NCBI GenBank assembly: GCA_023053685.1
Contig: JALIGW010000002.1
Location: 164,927,034-164,991,033 of the forward strand
DNA length: 64,000 nt
From: Diadophis punctatus similis
Lineage: Eukaryota > Chordata > Lepidosauria > Squamata > Dipsadidae
Direction: 5' to 3'
The notes under the pieces were generated by a model. That model did no database searches. It saw only the letters and a list, made by a program, of their open reading frames with translations, and was not told the origin of the DNA. Below are positions 36,385 to 48,632 of the stretch, in pieces. A program made the position numbers and the translations under genes. Positions within the stretch are counted from its first letter, which is position 1. The number at the start of each line of letters is the position of its first letter.

Positions 36385-36840
36385 GACCCCACTTTGAATA
36401 CTGTGTCCAGCTCTGGGCATCATGTTTTCAGACTGATTCAGACTGATTCAGTACAATTAGAAGAGATGCCAGAAACAGCATTGGGTATGTTCAGGATCTA
36501 AAAACTAAGACCTATGAAGAAAAATGGAAGGATCTGGGAATTGAATCTTCAGAAAAGATAAGGGAAGGAATATAATAAGCACTTTTCTAGCATCTGAAAG
36601 AATGTCACAGACAGTAGTAGGTCAAGACCTGTTCTCTTATCATTTCAGAGGGTACAATACAGAATGGTGCATTTAAAGTTAAAGGAAGGTAGATTCTGAT
36701 TGCAAACATTTGACCCCCAAGGGAGGTGATAAATTTCCTTTCACTGGTTGTGTTCAAACTGGACAGCTATCTGTATAATAATGCAGACTAAACCCCATAC
36801 AATGGATTCAATGGCTTAAATGTACCCTTCCAAAGGAATA
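36385..36840 (+). mobile_element. Decayed CR1-like LINE fragment
   Basis: 'gaatactgtgtccagctctg' gives 'EYCVQLW', and later 'PPREVINFLSLVVFK' is readable. Both are CR1 ORF2 C-terminal phrases. Many stops and shifts. Confidence 0.65.
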
Positions 36841-37156
36841 GTTTTATGGATTTTCCCCATTCATCAGTTGAGTTGAAGTCCTATCTAGCCAACTTGAGAC
36901 AACACAAAACAATAACACCTTAATTTTTGCTGCATTCATGGCTGATCCATATGATTTCTTTCTTGCTCTACTTCAAGTAACAGCAGGCTATATACTGTAA
37001 ATGCTTTGAATAAATAAAATGAATGAATAAATGTAATCAATCAATGTGGAAAACATTGAGAGGACAATGCAGCGTGAAATCTGACATAATTCTCTCTGGG
37101 ATTCTCTACTCTTGATTTGTCAGCATCTTCTAATATTTGGCATCTCCTAACTAAAA
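36841..37156. other. Intergenic DNA
   Basis: Nothing recognised apart from a short AATG-like run near 37015-37030. Confidence 0.5.
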
Positions 37157-37158
37157 TA

Positions 37159-37869
37159 CAGGTAGCCCTTGTTTAATGACCCCAATTATTATTATTATGA
37201 CAACTATGTTGCAAGATGAAGCAGTAGTTAAGTGAAAAATCATGTTACCACTCCACCAGTAGTGGGATTCAAAAAATTTACTACCGGTTCTGTGGGTGTG
37301 GTTTGGTGAGCGTGGCTTGGTGGCCGTGGCAGGGGAAGGATACTGTAAAATCTCCATTCCCACCCCACTCCAGGGGAAGGATACAGCAAAATCCCCATTT
37401 CCTCCTGATCAGCTGGGACTCAGGAGGCAGAAAATAGATGGGGGTGGGGCCAGTCAGAGGTGGTATTTACCCGTTCTCCGAACTACTCAGAATTTCCACT
37501 ATCGGTTCTCCAAACCTGCTGAATCCCACCTCTGCACCCGACTTAGAAATGACAGTTCCAGCAGTCCCAGTTGTTAAGTGAATCACCCACGGTCATTAAG
37601 CAAGAAATCATGTGACTGTGACTTGCAACTTCCGACCAGCTTCTCCATTGACTTTGCTTGTTGGAAATTATCTGGAGTTACAAGTGATAATTACATGACG
37701 GTGGGATACGGCAACCATCATAAATGTGTAATGGTTGCCAAATGCTCAAATCACAATTACATGACTGCAGGGACACTGTGATGGTCATAACTGCAAGGAG
37801 CAGTCACAAGTCACATTTTTCAGTATTATCATAACTTGGAACAGTTGCATGGTTGTTAAGAACTATCTG
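37159..37869. mobile_element. pogo/Tigger-like MITE split by a hAT-like element
   Basis: Left end 'caggtagcccttgtttaa', right end 'gttgttaagaactatctg', TA on both sides (37157-37158, 37870-37871). The middle is interrupted by 37257-37534. Confidence 0.82.
37257..37534. mobile_element. Non-autonomous hAT-like element nested in a Tigger-like MITE
   Basis: It starts 'cagtagtgggattca' and ends 'gaatcccacctctg'. The flanks cactccac and cacccgac match at 6 of 8 positions. It is the same family as 25945. Confidence 0.85.
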
Positions 37870-37871
37870 TA

Positions 37872-38397
37872 ATGGAATTTTAAAAGAGGAGAAGATACCC
37901 AGGCCAAAATAGAGGCAGCCTGCCCCACAAATGGGCAATGATCCAAGTACTATAAATCAATAGTTGAAACTGACTTGATGCTGGTCTCCTTTGGGGATAA
38001 GAGGAGAAATAACAAAGAAACTTGCAAAGAAGCAACAAACTCCTAATGTGACATTTCTTATTATTTTCCAGATACTGCACTGAATCAAAATGGGGCTAAA
38101 GATACTATAATGACTTTCTCAGATGCCATTTCAAGGCACTGTTAATGCAAATTTATGCTAATATGTCCCCTCTTCGTCTTCAGATAAAATAGCAGGGAAG
38201 AGAGTCTACTTTTTTTCTGCTTTGATGGGGAGAATATGGTTTGAAAAGTACTGTATGGTGGGTGGGATAATGGGTCAGAAAGAAACTCAGGAAACATGGT
38301 GTTAACAAAGAAGACACATAGTTGAATGGCTGCACTGGAGGCTAGCTGATGAGAAAGGTGGCTTGCCCACTCTTCCAGAATAGGCTTGGAGTTAAGC
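37872..38397. other. Intergenic DNA, nothing recognised
   Basis: No gene or named repeat. Confidence 0.5.
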
Positions 38398-38478
38398 GGA
38401 GGGAGGGAGGGAGGGAGGGAGGGAGGGAAGGGAGGGAGGGAGGGAGGGAGGGAGAGGAGGGAGGGAGGAAGGAAGGAA
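38398..38478. repeat. (GGGA)n / (GGAA)n microsatellite
   Basis: About 20 mostly GGGA units. Confidence 0.95.
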
Positions 38479-39789
38479 GATTTTTGTTTACACTCATAAT
38501 ACAGCCCCTGACTTTGTCTCCAAGATCACAGGTAGAAAAACCATTACAGATTTTAGACATCTTGAACCTATAATAGGAGAATCCACCTTAAAGAAGGAAA
38601 CAATATATTTTTTTGCCAGTGCATTTCGCTGTTCACTCATGGCTAGGGACAAATTAAGTAAAACCATGCAACAAAAGGGGGGCAGAGACAGTGTCTGGTT
38701 TTGCATGGAGGCATTGCTGCTATTGCTAGTATGTTGTTTATATTGTATATAATATAGTATATTGTATATTGTATATAGAGTATATCAGCTTTTTTTAATT
38801 CAACAAAACATTATCAAGGTGTTCCTGAGGCATATCATCCTTCCAAGGTACATCAAACTTGGAAGCCAAAGACACCCAAACTAATTCTACTTTTATTGTA
38901 AGGCTATAGTAACAGAATCTTGCAGTTAGTCTTGCTCCAGACTAGCCTGTTGCAGACTTTCATTTTGTTACTCAAGGTTATTCCTTTTATCTATTACATT
39001 GCATCTCAATGCATACAAGGCTATACCAAGAGTAAAGACAAGGAGGTAGGGTGCGTGGGTGTCTTAGAATCACTTTGCCCTGCATCTTTAACAAAACAGG
39101 TTCTACCTGCAGGGCTCCAATAGGTGTAGTAGAGAAGCTGCAGAAAGGATGAGAAAAATCACAGCCATATGTGGAAATGAGGCAAAGAGATCTGTGCAAA
39201 CAGTTATGCTAGGAAGTTTTGGAGGTAAAGCCTGTTTCTCCAGGCGGAAAAAGGCAGCTATATAACCCTCTTTCTTCCTTTCTCTTATTTTCTCTGGACT
39301 TGGGATAGTGGAGCTTGGTGCCTGAACACTTTTGCTCTAGGGAGAACTCATTTGGCAGGTTTGTCTTGAGATCCTGAAAGCTCTGCATTTGGCCTGGACA
39401 CATAATTTAGGGAGGTCAGAGAACTAGAATTTTTTACTTTTAGGAAATGAAACTCCGGACATTCTTGTTATCTGAGGATGTACACCAGCTCAGATGGCAC
39501 AGCATTCACTGAATGCCAATCTTTGCAGTCTCCTCTGGCTGCACTTTCTTCTTGGCATCCGGAATGCCAATTTTTGCACTCTTCTCCTGCAAAGCAGAGA
39601 TTGACTCACACTAGCTTCTAGTTTTTCATCATTCAGAGACATGATAGAGGGAGATATTCAGAGCATTTTGAAGCCAGCTGGCTTCAAAATGGTTTGGAAT
39701 AACTGCAGGGTGGAAAAGATGACATACAAACATGCCCCAAGTGGAGTAAAAGATGAAAAAATTGTGAATACTTATTTATAGCCTACCTT
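38479..39789. other. Intergenic DNA, nothing recognised
   Basis: No gene or clear repeat. A TATTG-rich run lies near 38740-38780. Confidence 0.5.
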
Positions 39790-39990
39790 TCTATATATAT
39801 AGAACCCGGAACCCGGCTCGGGTTCAAATCCCAGTAAGGGGTATGGCTATCTGACGAGAGCAAAATAAGCTCGAAATACATCTATAATAGTCTCCCTTTA
39901 TTTTCATTTATCAGCAAAAAATATATAATGATTTTTTGCTGATAAATGAAAATAAAGGGAGACTTTATACATATACATATGTACTTTGGG
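39790..39990. mobile_element. Penelope-like fragment pair with hammerhead-like motif
   Basis: A forward unit (39800-39922) carries a B-box-like 'gggttcaaatccc' and a hammerhead-like core at 39851-39876: CTGACGA, stem gagc / gctc, GAAA. Its last 32 bases (39891-39922) recur as a perfect inverted copy at 39931-39962, with an 8-base spacer. Head-to-head partial copies and hammerhead motifs both fit Penelope-like retroelements; the assignment is inference. Confidence 0.55.
39891..39962. repeat. Perfect 32-bp inverted repeat, 8-base loop
   Basis: The left arm begins 'tctccctttattttc'; the right arm ends 'gaaaataaagggaga'. All 32 positions pair. Confidence 0.97.
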
Positions 39991-40076
39991 CTGACATGTA
40001 TCTGTCAATCTAAAGTCAGGGATTTAAACCTATAAATATCCCTGTTGAATTCAGACACCCATCCATATACTGTATA

Positions 40077-40209
40077 CCGTGTTTCCCTGAAAATAAGACC
40101 ATCTTATATTTTTTTGAACCCTGAAATAAGCGCTTGGCCTTATTGCCATGCACTGAAAAGCCTGATTCAGCATATTATCAGGGGATGTCTTATTTTGGGG
40201 AAAACAGGG
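40077..40209. mobile_element. MITE with 'CCGTGTTTCCC' ends
   Basis: The left end 'ccgtgtttccctgaaaata' and right end 'cttattttggggaaaacagg' are inverted; TA precedes the left end. It is about 133 bp long. Confidence 0.75.
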
Positions 40210-40234
40210 TGCACACACACACACACACACACAC
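40210..40234. repeat. (CA)n microsatellite
   Basis: About 12 CA units directly follow the MITE. Confidence 0.93.
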
Positions 40235-40894
40235 CTTCTAAATCAAGGTTTCCAAGGAAGCAACAAATGATAACGACAGGCCTGACAATAACTGCTGTTC
40301 TGAGTAGGTAAACTCTTCAATCTTGTCCTGTTTTTAAATAGGTATCTGCATCCCCTTCCAGTAAAAAAAAATTACTTGGGTAATCGCAGCAGAGCAAATG
40401 ATTGTGATAGAAAATAGCATATGAAGCTCAGGATTGAACCGTGGAATCTTTGGTGCTTTCCATAAATAATTATTTTTAGGAAGAAAAAAAATGCCTAAAA
40501 GGAGGGGTCGGAATAGATGGGAAATCTTGCACATTTGATATCCGCTGCAATGAACTCCGGGAAGTACGGACGAGGAGAGGAAAGAAGGATGCGGCTGTGG
40601 GATCTTTTTTCCTGATGCCGAGTGGCGACAACGGGAGCCACCATAGCAGGTAGCTGTGTCTGTGGGTGGCTGGGGGGTGTGAACAGGTAGGACTCGGCAA
40701 TTCGCCCCGCTGCTCTCGCAGGGGTGGCCTTTCGTTTTCAAGGGGAGAAGCGGAGAAAGGGGCCCGGTTTGGAAAGAAATTTGGGGCTCCCGCTGTGAGG
40801 AGCCCGAAAGGGCGAGGGCAATAGACCCTCAGAAGGCGCCCCGCGTCGGGCGAGAGGGGCAGCCTTGAGCTCTTGCGCGCAGCCCCCGCCGCCG

Positions 40895-40898
<4 letters not shown>

Positions 40899-40932
<34 letters not shown>
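40899..40932. repeat. (TC)n microsatellite in the CpG island
   Basis: About 17 TC units some 340 bp upstream of the UBTD2 start codon. Such tracts in 5' UTRs can vary in length between individuals. Confidence 0.95.
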
Positions 40933-40934
<2 letters not shown>

Positions 40935-41270
40935 GAAGCAGACCAGAAAGGGAGGCCCTCCCACCAGAAGGAGCCGGGAAAGGCCCTCTCGCTGCCTGGA
41001 AAGAGCGGCTGCCGGAGCGGCGCGGAGGAGGAGGGCCCAATTGGCTCGGCGGAGAGGCTGCCGCGCTCCTGGCTTGCGCTGGGGGGGGAGGGGAGGGGAG
41101 GCGGGCGCTGAGGCGGGGCCGGGCCGAGCGCAACGAGGAGGGGGCGTCGGCTCCGCAGCCAGCGCGCCTGCCCGACCGGTGGCAACGACGACAACGACTG
41201 AGAAGCTCGGGCGGCGAGCAGGCGGAGGAGGAGGGGCGGGGGGGTCTCCGGGCCGGGACGGCCGGGCCCC

Positions 41271-41340
41271 ATGGGCGGGTGTGTGGGCTCTCATCACGAT
41301 TCTTCGGGCAGCCTCAATGAGAACTCGGACGGCACCGGAG
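41271..41340 (+). CDS. UBTD2: UBTD2 exon 1, N-terminus of ubiquitin domain-containing protein 2
   Basis: The exon encodes 'MGGCVGSHHDSSGSLNENSD' then GTG and the first base of the next codon (23 codons plus one base). This closely matches the known vertebrate UBTD2 N-terminus; UBTD1 is the paralogue and differs more here. The family has an N-terminal UBTD-type helical domain and a C-terminal ubiquitin-like domain and is linked to ubiquitin conjugation; neither domain is in this exon. Gly2 after the start Met plus Cys4 fits N-myristoylation and palmitoylation, so membrane attachment is plausible (inference). The start is chosen because it gives the conserved N-terminus. Exon end: ...GGA G|gtgagag, a strong donor; the conserved next residue, Val, would be completed by TN from exon 2. 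Later exons are outside the window. Confidence 0.92.
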
Positions 41341-42132
41341 GTGAGAGCGGCGGAGGGGCTGGGCTGTTCTTGGCCGAGGCGGGGAAGAGAGGCGAGCAGA
41401 GGCAGCTGCTTCTCACAATGAGGAGGGAAGCCGGGAGGGGCCCTCGCCGTCGCCTCCTCTTCTCCTTTTTTTCATTCGGCGGTCTCCCGTTCTTGGGAGA
41501 CTTGCCCATCTGTCCTGCCTTCCTCCGCCCGAAGAGAGCGCCCCGCTTCCTGGAAGTGGTCCTTCTCCTCCTCCCCCTCCTCCTCTTCCTCCTTCCAACT
41601 TTCCTCAACTAAAAGGATTAGCGGGCGCTCTCCAACAGGGAGAGGGACCTCTAGGGACCCGGCCAGGGCTAGGGGCAAGGCCCCTGACCTGAAAGAAAAG
41701 GTGGGACTGAGAGGAAAAGTATCCCCCCTGCCTTCCGTCTCACCCACTCCAGGGATGGGGAGAGAATTGCTCTTCGTCTGCCCAAGGTGGCCTGCCTCTC
41801 TCCCTTAGTCTCACCCTCTTTCTTTAACAAAAAAAGGACACTAATAAAACCGTGAATCCTTTCTCTTCCAAAGAACTTTAGGAACTGCTGCTTCTTTATT
41901 ATTATCATTATTTTTAAAGAAATACAATGCGTGTTATTGATAACTTCGGATTGCCAACCTCCTGACCTGATGACAGGTAGAAATTGGGGATGAGCATTCC
42001 CTTAAGAAAGAGTCATCGGTATTCACCTATAGTTCAATGGCTTCTCCTTTAACGTAGTGACATTGTGGGAAACGAGTCTGTTGTAAAGGTGGTTTTTCTT
42101 AAAACTCCCCTGCCCTCTGAAACTCCAGAATT

Positions 42133-42134
42133 TT

Positions 42135-42213
<79 letters not shown>

Positions 42214-42370
42214 TTTTGTCAAGTACGTATTGGTAATATACATAGATATAACATTGTTTATATACATAAGATGGGTACTGATAAGAGGGAACATTAGGAC
42301 AGAGACTGCAGGCACGCTGGTGCACTTACGCACGCCCCTTACTGACCTCTTAGGATAGTCATATAGATAG
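42133..42370 (-). mobile_element. CR1-L3-like LINE 3' end with (AAAT)n tail
   Basis: An ATTT tract of about 21 units (42133-42216) is followed by the reverse of the 3' UTR seen at 49960-50150. The last coding residues, 'YPKRSVRGVRKCTSVP', are still readable on the minus strand. It is inserted in the first kilobase of UBTD2 intron 1. Confidence 0.82.
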
Positions 42371-45300
42371 AATATAGATAGATATTCTAAAGATACATTT
42401 AGAATACCTTGAAGCATACAAAACATCTAATTATGCCCGAGAATGGAAGTCTTTAAGTTAGAATATTTCTTTCCCTTAAAGCAGGCTGCACTCAAAAGTT
42501 GCTGGGTGCTGCAGCTAATGTTTTGCCTGTTTGTAACTCTGCATACAATTGTATGATAATCAGGCATACCCTCTCCCCCTTTTAGGATTGTCTTCTCTTC
42601 TGCCACCTGGAGAACATCTACCACCCACTTAAGGGTTATGCCCCCTGTGGTTTCCAATAAAACAATGGCTGCTGTTCTCCTTAGTTGTATGGCATATTGC
42701 TATAGATTATAGAACATCTATTACAGAAATCTAAGGGTCTGCTTAAGTTATAACCAGGATAGTGAAATATCACAGGCTTAACTAGTCTGAAATCTAATAA
42801 AGTGAGAGTGGCCATTCAGATGGGCCTAGATAATTCACCATGTCTGAGTAATGTCATCCATTGTTAAGAAACTGCCATGCTGGTTAGGTATTATGAGGCA
42901 ATGGAAGGTCATAGAAGAAATAGTCTTAGATGTGAATTTTTTTTTGCTTTTAGCTTCATCTTGTAGCCCAATGAATGGTTAAGGATTTTTTTTTAATAGA
43001 GAGTATCATTATATTAAAGACTATGATATTTTGCACAATGAAAGCAAATAAGTAGTTGATCACAGTGGGATTATGGATCCTTTTTGGCCTGGATTTACCT
43101 ATCAGGATCTTATGTCTATATTCCACTTCTGTTGGGCATGATTTGTATTTTGAAATAAATATCACCTAATATAGTACTTGCATTTTATGGATTGCCCAAT
43201 CTGTGCGAATTATATGCAGGGTTTAAGGTAAAAAATAATCACTGAAGAGATATCTTATATTTAGTTGATAATGTGATTCTCAGATGTAAATCCCAATTCG
43301 TTGAATATTGGTTGCAAAGTAATATATTTTAGAGGGTTTTCCCCCCTATTATTTAAATACTGTAAAGTATTTTACAGTATCACAGTGGAACAAACCAGGG
43401 AGTACAGTAGTTTTTCTATTTTTAAAAATGAAATAACTGTAATGTAGTGTAATGTACCAGCAAAAATGTCACATTCTCAAAATGTTGTCTAAATTCTCTG
43501 CTTTTCAGTAATATGCATTTGTGATGAATGTCTAATCTCACTAACCATTTCAAGACAAGTAGCACTGTGTTGAAGTTAGAAATGCATTGCCATTACAACA
43601 GATCTATTGAAGTTGAGACTACGATTACGGTATTATCCTACTAGGTCACTTCTGTCTCTAATTTCACTTGCAGTGCTAGATCAATTTACAGGTTCTTGCA
43701 AATTATTACAAGCAGATCTTGCACTTTAGAGTTTTATCTTAGACATTTCTGAAATATAGCTTTTGGTTTTTTAGGGCTCTGAATTATAAGAAATTATTAG
43801 TGTTCATTAATTCACCACTTAGTGGAGATCCTCAATCACAATTTTTCTCTTGAGACTGCAGTTAAATCTACTAAATACAATAAATTTTGAAAGTATTATA
43901 GTTAGCTATGTATCATAATCTATATATGTTAAGTATGTGGGCAAGAATTTGATATACAGATATCAAGGTATGTCTTTCTCATTGGGTTGTCATTTTGTCA
44001 TTTATGCAGTTTTTTTCCATGATAGATCTGAATTCAGCTGGATTTCTTATGTGGGGTTGTTTGGCAGTTTAGTTGACCAAAGACATGAGAGTTGGTGCAT
44101 CTCTGTGTTGCAAACTGTTCTTCAATTGCAGTGGGATCTAAAGACTAATGATGCCATTATGTGGTTTTCCTATGTTTCAAAAGCCGTATCAGGTGAAACC
44201 TACCATATAATTGTTCTTTTTGCATATTAAATTTAAGCCGGACATAAATCAATAGTTATAAATTGATAGCTTGGCCAAAAGAAATTCTGGTCATGTTATT
44301 TGTGTGACTAAGACCTGAAGTGTGTTCACAGAACCAGTTGGATGAATTTTATGTGATTTTCTCCAATCTGCTATTACAGTGATATAGGCCAGCATGGCTT
44401 ACAGTATATTACTTTTCTATTCTGAACAGATTCAATGGTTTTGTGGTTGCTCAGTTTTTCTATTGTAATGTTTGTTGATAAACTTTTTTTTAAAACCTAT
44501 GTTAAAACTATTATTTCCTTTGACAATTAGTAATATCATGAAGGCCTCTTAACTGTGCAAAATGGAAAAAGAAAGCTATTTATTAGTTTACTGACACAAA
44601 AAACTACATTATACATTAAAATATAATACATGCAATGAAGAATAGTGGTAGTGGTAGTAAATACTAAATATTGACTTTTTGTAGACCAACTTATGTAGCT
44701 CAGATCCAAACCTGAAGATAAATTAAAACCAGTATCTTCTCACAACAGTCACAATTGAACACAATTTAATAACTTTCAAAGAAATTTAGATAGACCAGTT
44801 TGCTAGCAGAAGCTCCATTTCATGCCAACGTGCACATAAGGATAAGAAATATAACTCTGACCATCACATATCACACAGTGAGCAACATAGCAATATGTGA
44901 TGTACAAAACTATCTTATTGTCTTAATAATAATGTGATATTACTGAACTTTCCCGCCAACATTCTTGAAGATAAATCTTGCTAGTATGAATGTACAAGAA
45001 AATTAGAAAATGTTAGAAAATTCCAAATAGTGAAAGGTCTGTTACAGAAACCCTTGTAACAATTGTTTGAAACTTTGAATATGTTCTTTAAGTCCAAATC
45101 ATGACTCTGATCTTTAAGATGTCTTTCTCTGGCCAATCATTATCAGGAATTGGTGTGAAAGGCTAGTAGGATAAATCAAAGATTATACTATTTTTTCCAG
45201 AGATTAATTTATCAGCAAGGATTGCATGGGCTAGGGTCTGACCCCAGAAAAAGTTGTTCTAACCTGTATTTCAAATGTCCAGTTCTCATATGGGCCTCCT

Positions 45301-48300
45301 CACAACCACTATCCATTTCCAGCCGTATAAGATAGTTTGGCACAGATTGAGGCAAGCAAAGCATAGTTCTTAAAAATTTTAATTTACATCTTTGCAGGCA
45401 AAGGGTTGTGTGCCATACAGCAGAAGACTTAGTACCTTGGCTCTAAATAATTTAACTGCTGCAGGGACAAAGTTATTATAATTACAGCTAGTGTATCTAA
45501 TTATAGTGTTGGTGGCCTTTTCAGCACGTATTATAATTTCTCAAGTTTGCTATTTCCAAGTAGTGAAAGATTGAAAGTAGGTTCCTAATATTTGAAAAAG
45601 TTATTTGGCTCAGTTTGGGTACCATTGATTTTTCCAGTTACAGTGTCAGTTATGTCTGAAGGTAAATAAGACCGCTGCCATTTTAGAGTAATTTGTAGTT
45701 ATTTGTCATAGTAGACAGTTAATGCTATAAATATAGATATAAATAAATGAATGAAGACAGCCAACTACTTGATATATGAGTTGTTATAGAGTAATCCTGA
45801 CCTTTTGCTGACTTTCTGACATGAGCCTTGCCTGTTCCTGATTCAAAGTACTCCCAACAATTCAGTTTCATTCTTCTTTTACTGTTAAAGTATCCTGAGA
45901 TTACCAGTGGTTAGTAGCAAGAAATAGAAGCATATAACTAAACAAGTTGGATAGGATGTTAAAATAACAACTATATGAGTTAAATGTCTAGTACTCTGTT
46001 TCTCTCATCTTAAAAATACTCCTAAGTCAAGTATAGTCCTTGGACTATAACTAACCAGAGGAAATTTTATGAGTAGGATTCCAAAGCTAGATGTCGGAAT
46101 AGGAATAGCAAACATTGCTAATAGTGCTAGAAATTTAGGATATGTTGGGGAAAAAATTATTAGCATTAACCAGAACTTTGCTTTCTTCTCTCTTCTTTCT
46201 TTATGTAACTCCAGTTCTTAATATTGTCCTGTTAATATATATTTTTTCATAAAAATCAAGAAACATAACATTGAAATTATGATTGCACTTTGGAGACTTA
46301 TTCTGCCAAATTGACTGTGCATCTCATTCCTTCCTACAAGTTCACATTTAGAGATATTGTTGTTTTTAATGAAGAAAAAAGTAGCCCTGTTGCCATGTGT
46401 TTAGTATTGTTGTAAGGAAAGATGCTATATAAATAACATACGTGTGTGGTTTAATATATTGCATTTCTGTAATACCATTTGCATGATTTCTAGGGTAAGA
46501 TTAGAATTGATATAAACTCTTGGCAGTTGCAGAATGTTAACATGGCTTCTAAGCAGTAAAGGGCATATGTCATAAAATCCCATAAAGATTTCAACATGTA
46601 TTTTCAAGCTTTCTGGTACATATCTAAATGTTATCAAGGAAACTATTTCATAACTCTTCTGTACTTCAGTTTTTGTCTTAAGACTGCAATTTCCCACAAT
46701 GGAAAACTAGTTATTTCCAAGTAATCTTGTTATGATTTCCAAGGTCACCTAAAATCTGTTCATCCAGGATAGGCATCTGTTCTTAATTCAAAATGGGTGG
46801 CCCACAGAACTCATTTGGATTTGGATAATTATTACCACAATTGGAAGAGAAAGGTTGGAGAATGCAGCACAGTATATACAATGTGATGGGCATGATTGTG
46901 AAATGCTTTTTCACAGTATTTTTTTGTGTTTTCCAATTTGTCTAAAAGACAAAAATCCCAAAGTACAGTTGCATGGTTCAAAGAATCTGTGGATTTTTGG
47001 CTGTTAGAAAAACTGAAACTCGATTTTAATGAACATAAACTCTGGATTTAGTAGTCGGGATATCTTCTACCAAAGTTGTGCATTATTTATTGTAAAGGAA
47101 AGTTTGCGTAGTTTAACATTACATCCTAGTGTGACTTTAACTGCTAGTATAATTCTAGTTTGCCTGATAAATGTGTATTCTACTCTGGAGGTCCTAGCCT
47201 AGTCTGTATTCTTTCAGTATATATGGACAATTTATAGAAACTGAACAAACCTTAAGTGATGATAAAGTTATTATTTGTCTATGATCTCCACATTCCATCC
47301 GAAGTAAACTTCCAGCAACTATTCTCTTATTCCAAACAGAAAATAGACAAGCTTTCAAACTCTAGTGGAGGGCCCCATGTTGAAAGTATTCATTCATTAA
47401 ACATATATAATTTTTTAAAAAGGTCTTTTGAGAGATTTAATTTAACAAGTGGTGTTCTGTTTATGAACTGAATTTTTAAAAGGAGCAATAAATTGTTTTT
47501 GTTAGTAGGTATTCTTATGATCACAAAGAAAGTATTCTACCTATAGGACTTCATATCTATATTCTAGTTTTATTGAATAGTAAGAGCTACTGAGAGGTGA
47601 GCGTATGTATTATTGTAATAGATTCTTAAGATGTGTGATAGGAAGGCAAGATGTCCATCTAAGTAAATGGTATTAGAGTCGAACCACAAGGATAATAATA
47701 TGTATGCTTACTCAGATGTAAATTCCATTGCGTACAATAGCACATTTCCCTAAGAGGAGGTTACAGTATTAAAATTATAGCCTGAACCTTGCTATGAAAT
47801 CACTGCAGTTCTTTAGAATTAATCTAAAAGTATCACCGGTTCCAGCAGTAGAGAATAGCAGCAAACCTCATAGGTAAACATTTAACACTTCAAGCATTGT
47901 TTATATACAGTGAAGAAATATTATGTGTTCAACAAGCAGTAATATACACATTGAAACTGTGTGGATTAATTGTTTGGAAATATTTCCTGAGAAATAATAA
48001 ATGTTGCTTCGGTTGGTTGCAACTTAACTGTAAATAAGATTTTATTTTTCAGCTTTTATTCAGATAAAAAAAACTTGGAAAGACAGATATGTGTGCACGT
48101 GTGTGTGTGTAGGGAGAAAATGGTCAAATTCAAGCATCTTGGGGAAGTAGTCGTTTTAAAAATCTAAATGAATTAATTCAACAGAAATGGGTTTATTCCC
48201 ATTAGAACACAATACAAGAATTAACAATACCATTCCATCTACTAATAGTTAGACAGCTGCTCCACAATATTTTGGTACATAATTTAGAAGTAATGGCAGC

Positions 48301-48462
48301 TAGGAACACTTCTGTAAAAAGATTCAGATGGTGAATGAGAAATACTTTAAATTTTGAAAATACATAAAGGCCAAAAAAACCCCGCACCACTAATCAAATT
48401 TAGCAAAGGAAAAGAATGAAAACTTGATACATAATTGTAGCTTTCAGTTATCATAAAATGAT
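42371..48462. other. Intronic DNA, nothing recognised
   Basis: Six kilobases of AT-rich sequence without simple repeats, transposon ends or coding signs that I can name. It is the longest repeat-poor stretch in the window. Confidence 0.5.
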
Positions 48463-48525
48463 AGAGTTAGAGGGGACTTTAGAAGTCTTTTTATCCAATC
48501 CCATGTTCAATGCAGCATCCACTTG

Positions 48526-48625
48526 AGCAATATTTTTCAACCTTGGCTCAGCCCCGTGACTGGGGACTTGTGGGAGCTGAAGTCCACACATCTTAACATT
48601 GCCAAGGTTCAGAAATACTATTTTA
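48526..48625. mobile_element. Small hAT-like MITE, 'TTTCTCAACCTTGG' family
   Basis: 'tatttttcaaccttggc' and 'gccaaggttcagaaata' are inverted. It is related to 50300-50426. The target duplication is not clear. Confidence 0.65.
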
Positions 48626-48632
48626 GATCATA

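Larger units (their letters stand above)
40540..41780 (+). promoter_or_regulatory. UBTD2: CpG island, likely UBTD2 promoter and 5' UTR
   Basis: Base composition changes sharply from the AT-rich flanks to dense CpG, strongest at 40780-41350. It surrounds the only recognisable host exon. Visible elements: GC boxes (gaggggcggg near 41231; aggcggggcc near 41111), a CCAAT/ATTGG palindrome at 41037-41044, and a (TC)n run at 40899-40932. No TATA box is seen near the exon, as is usual for broadly expressed genes with CpG-island promoters. The transcription start cannot be fixed from sequence. Open frames on both strands through the island are products of GC-rich composition. Confidence 0.85.

Noticed and set aside
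36169..36501. Poly-Ser protein
   Set aside because: Encoded by an ATC/TTC microsatellite that leads into a CR1 fragment.
39800..39835. tRNA gene suggested by 'gggttcaaatccc'
   Set aside because: No A box or cloverleaf could be built around it. The B-box-like word lies in a repeat next to a hammerhead-like motif.
40476..41297. 273-residue open frame on the minus strand across the CpG island
   Set aside because: Low-complexity Pro/Arg/Ser/Ala translation including the (TC)n tract. It is explained by GC-rich composition, and it overlaps the UBTD2 promoter and exon on the other strand.
46425..46697. Minus-strand frame as a candidate UBTD2 or other exon
   Set aside because: No resemblance to UBTD2, wrong strand, and no splice-site or conservation argument.
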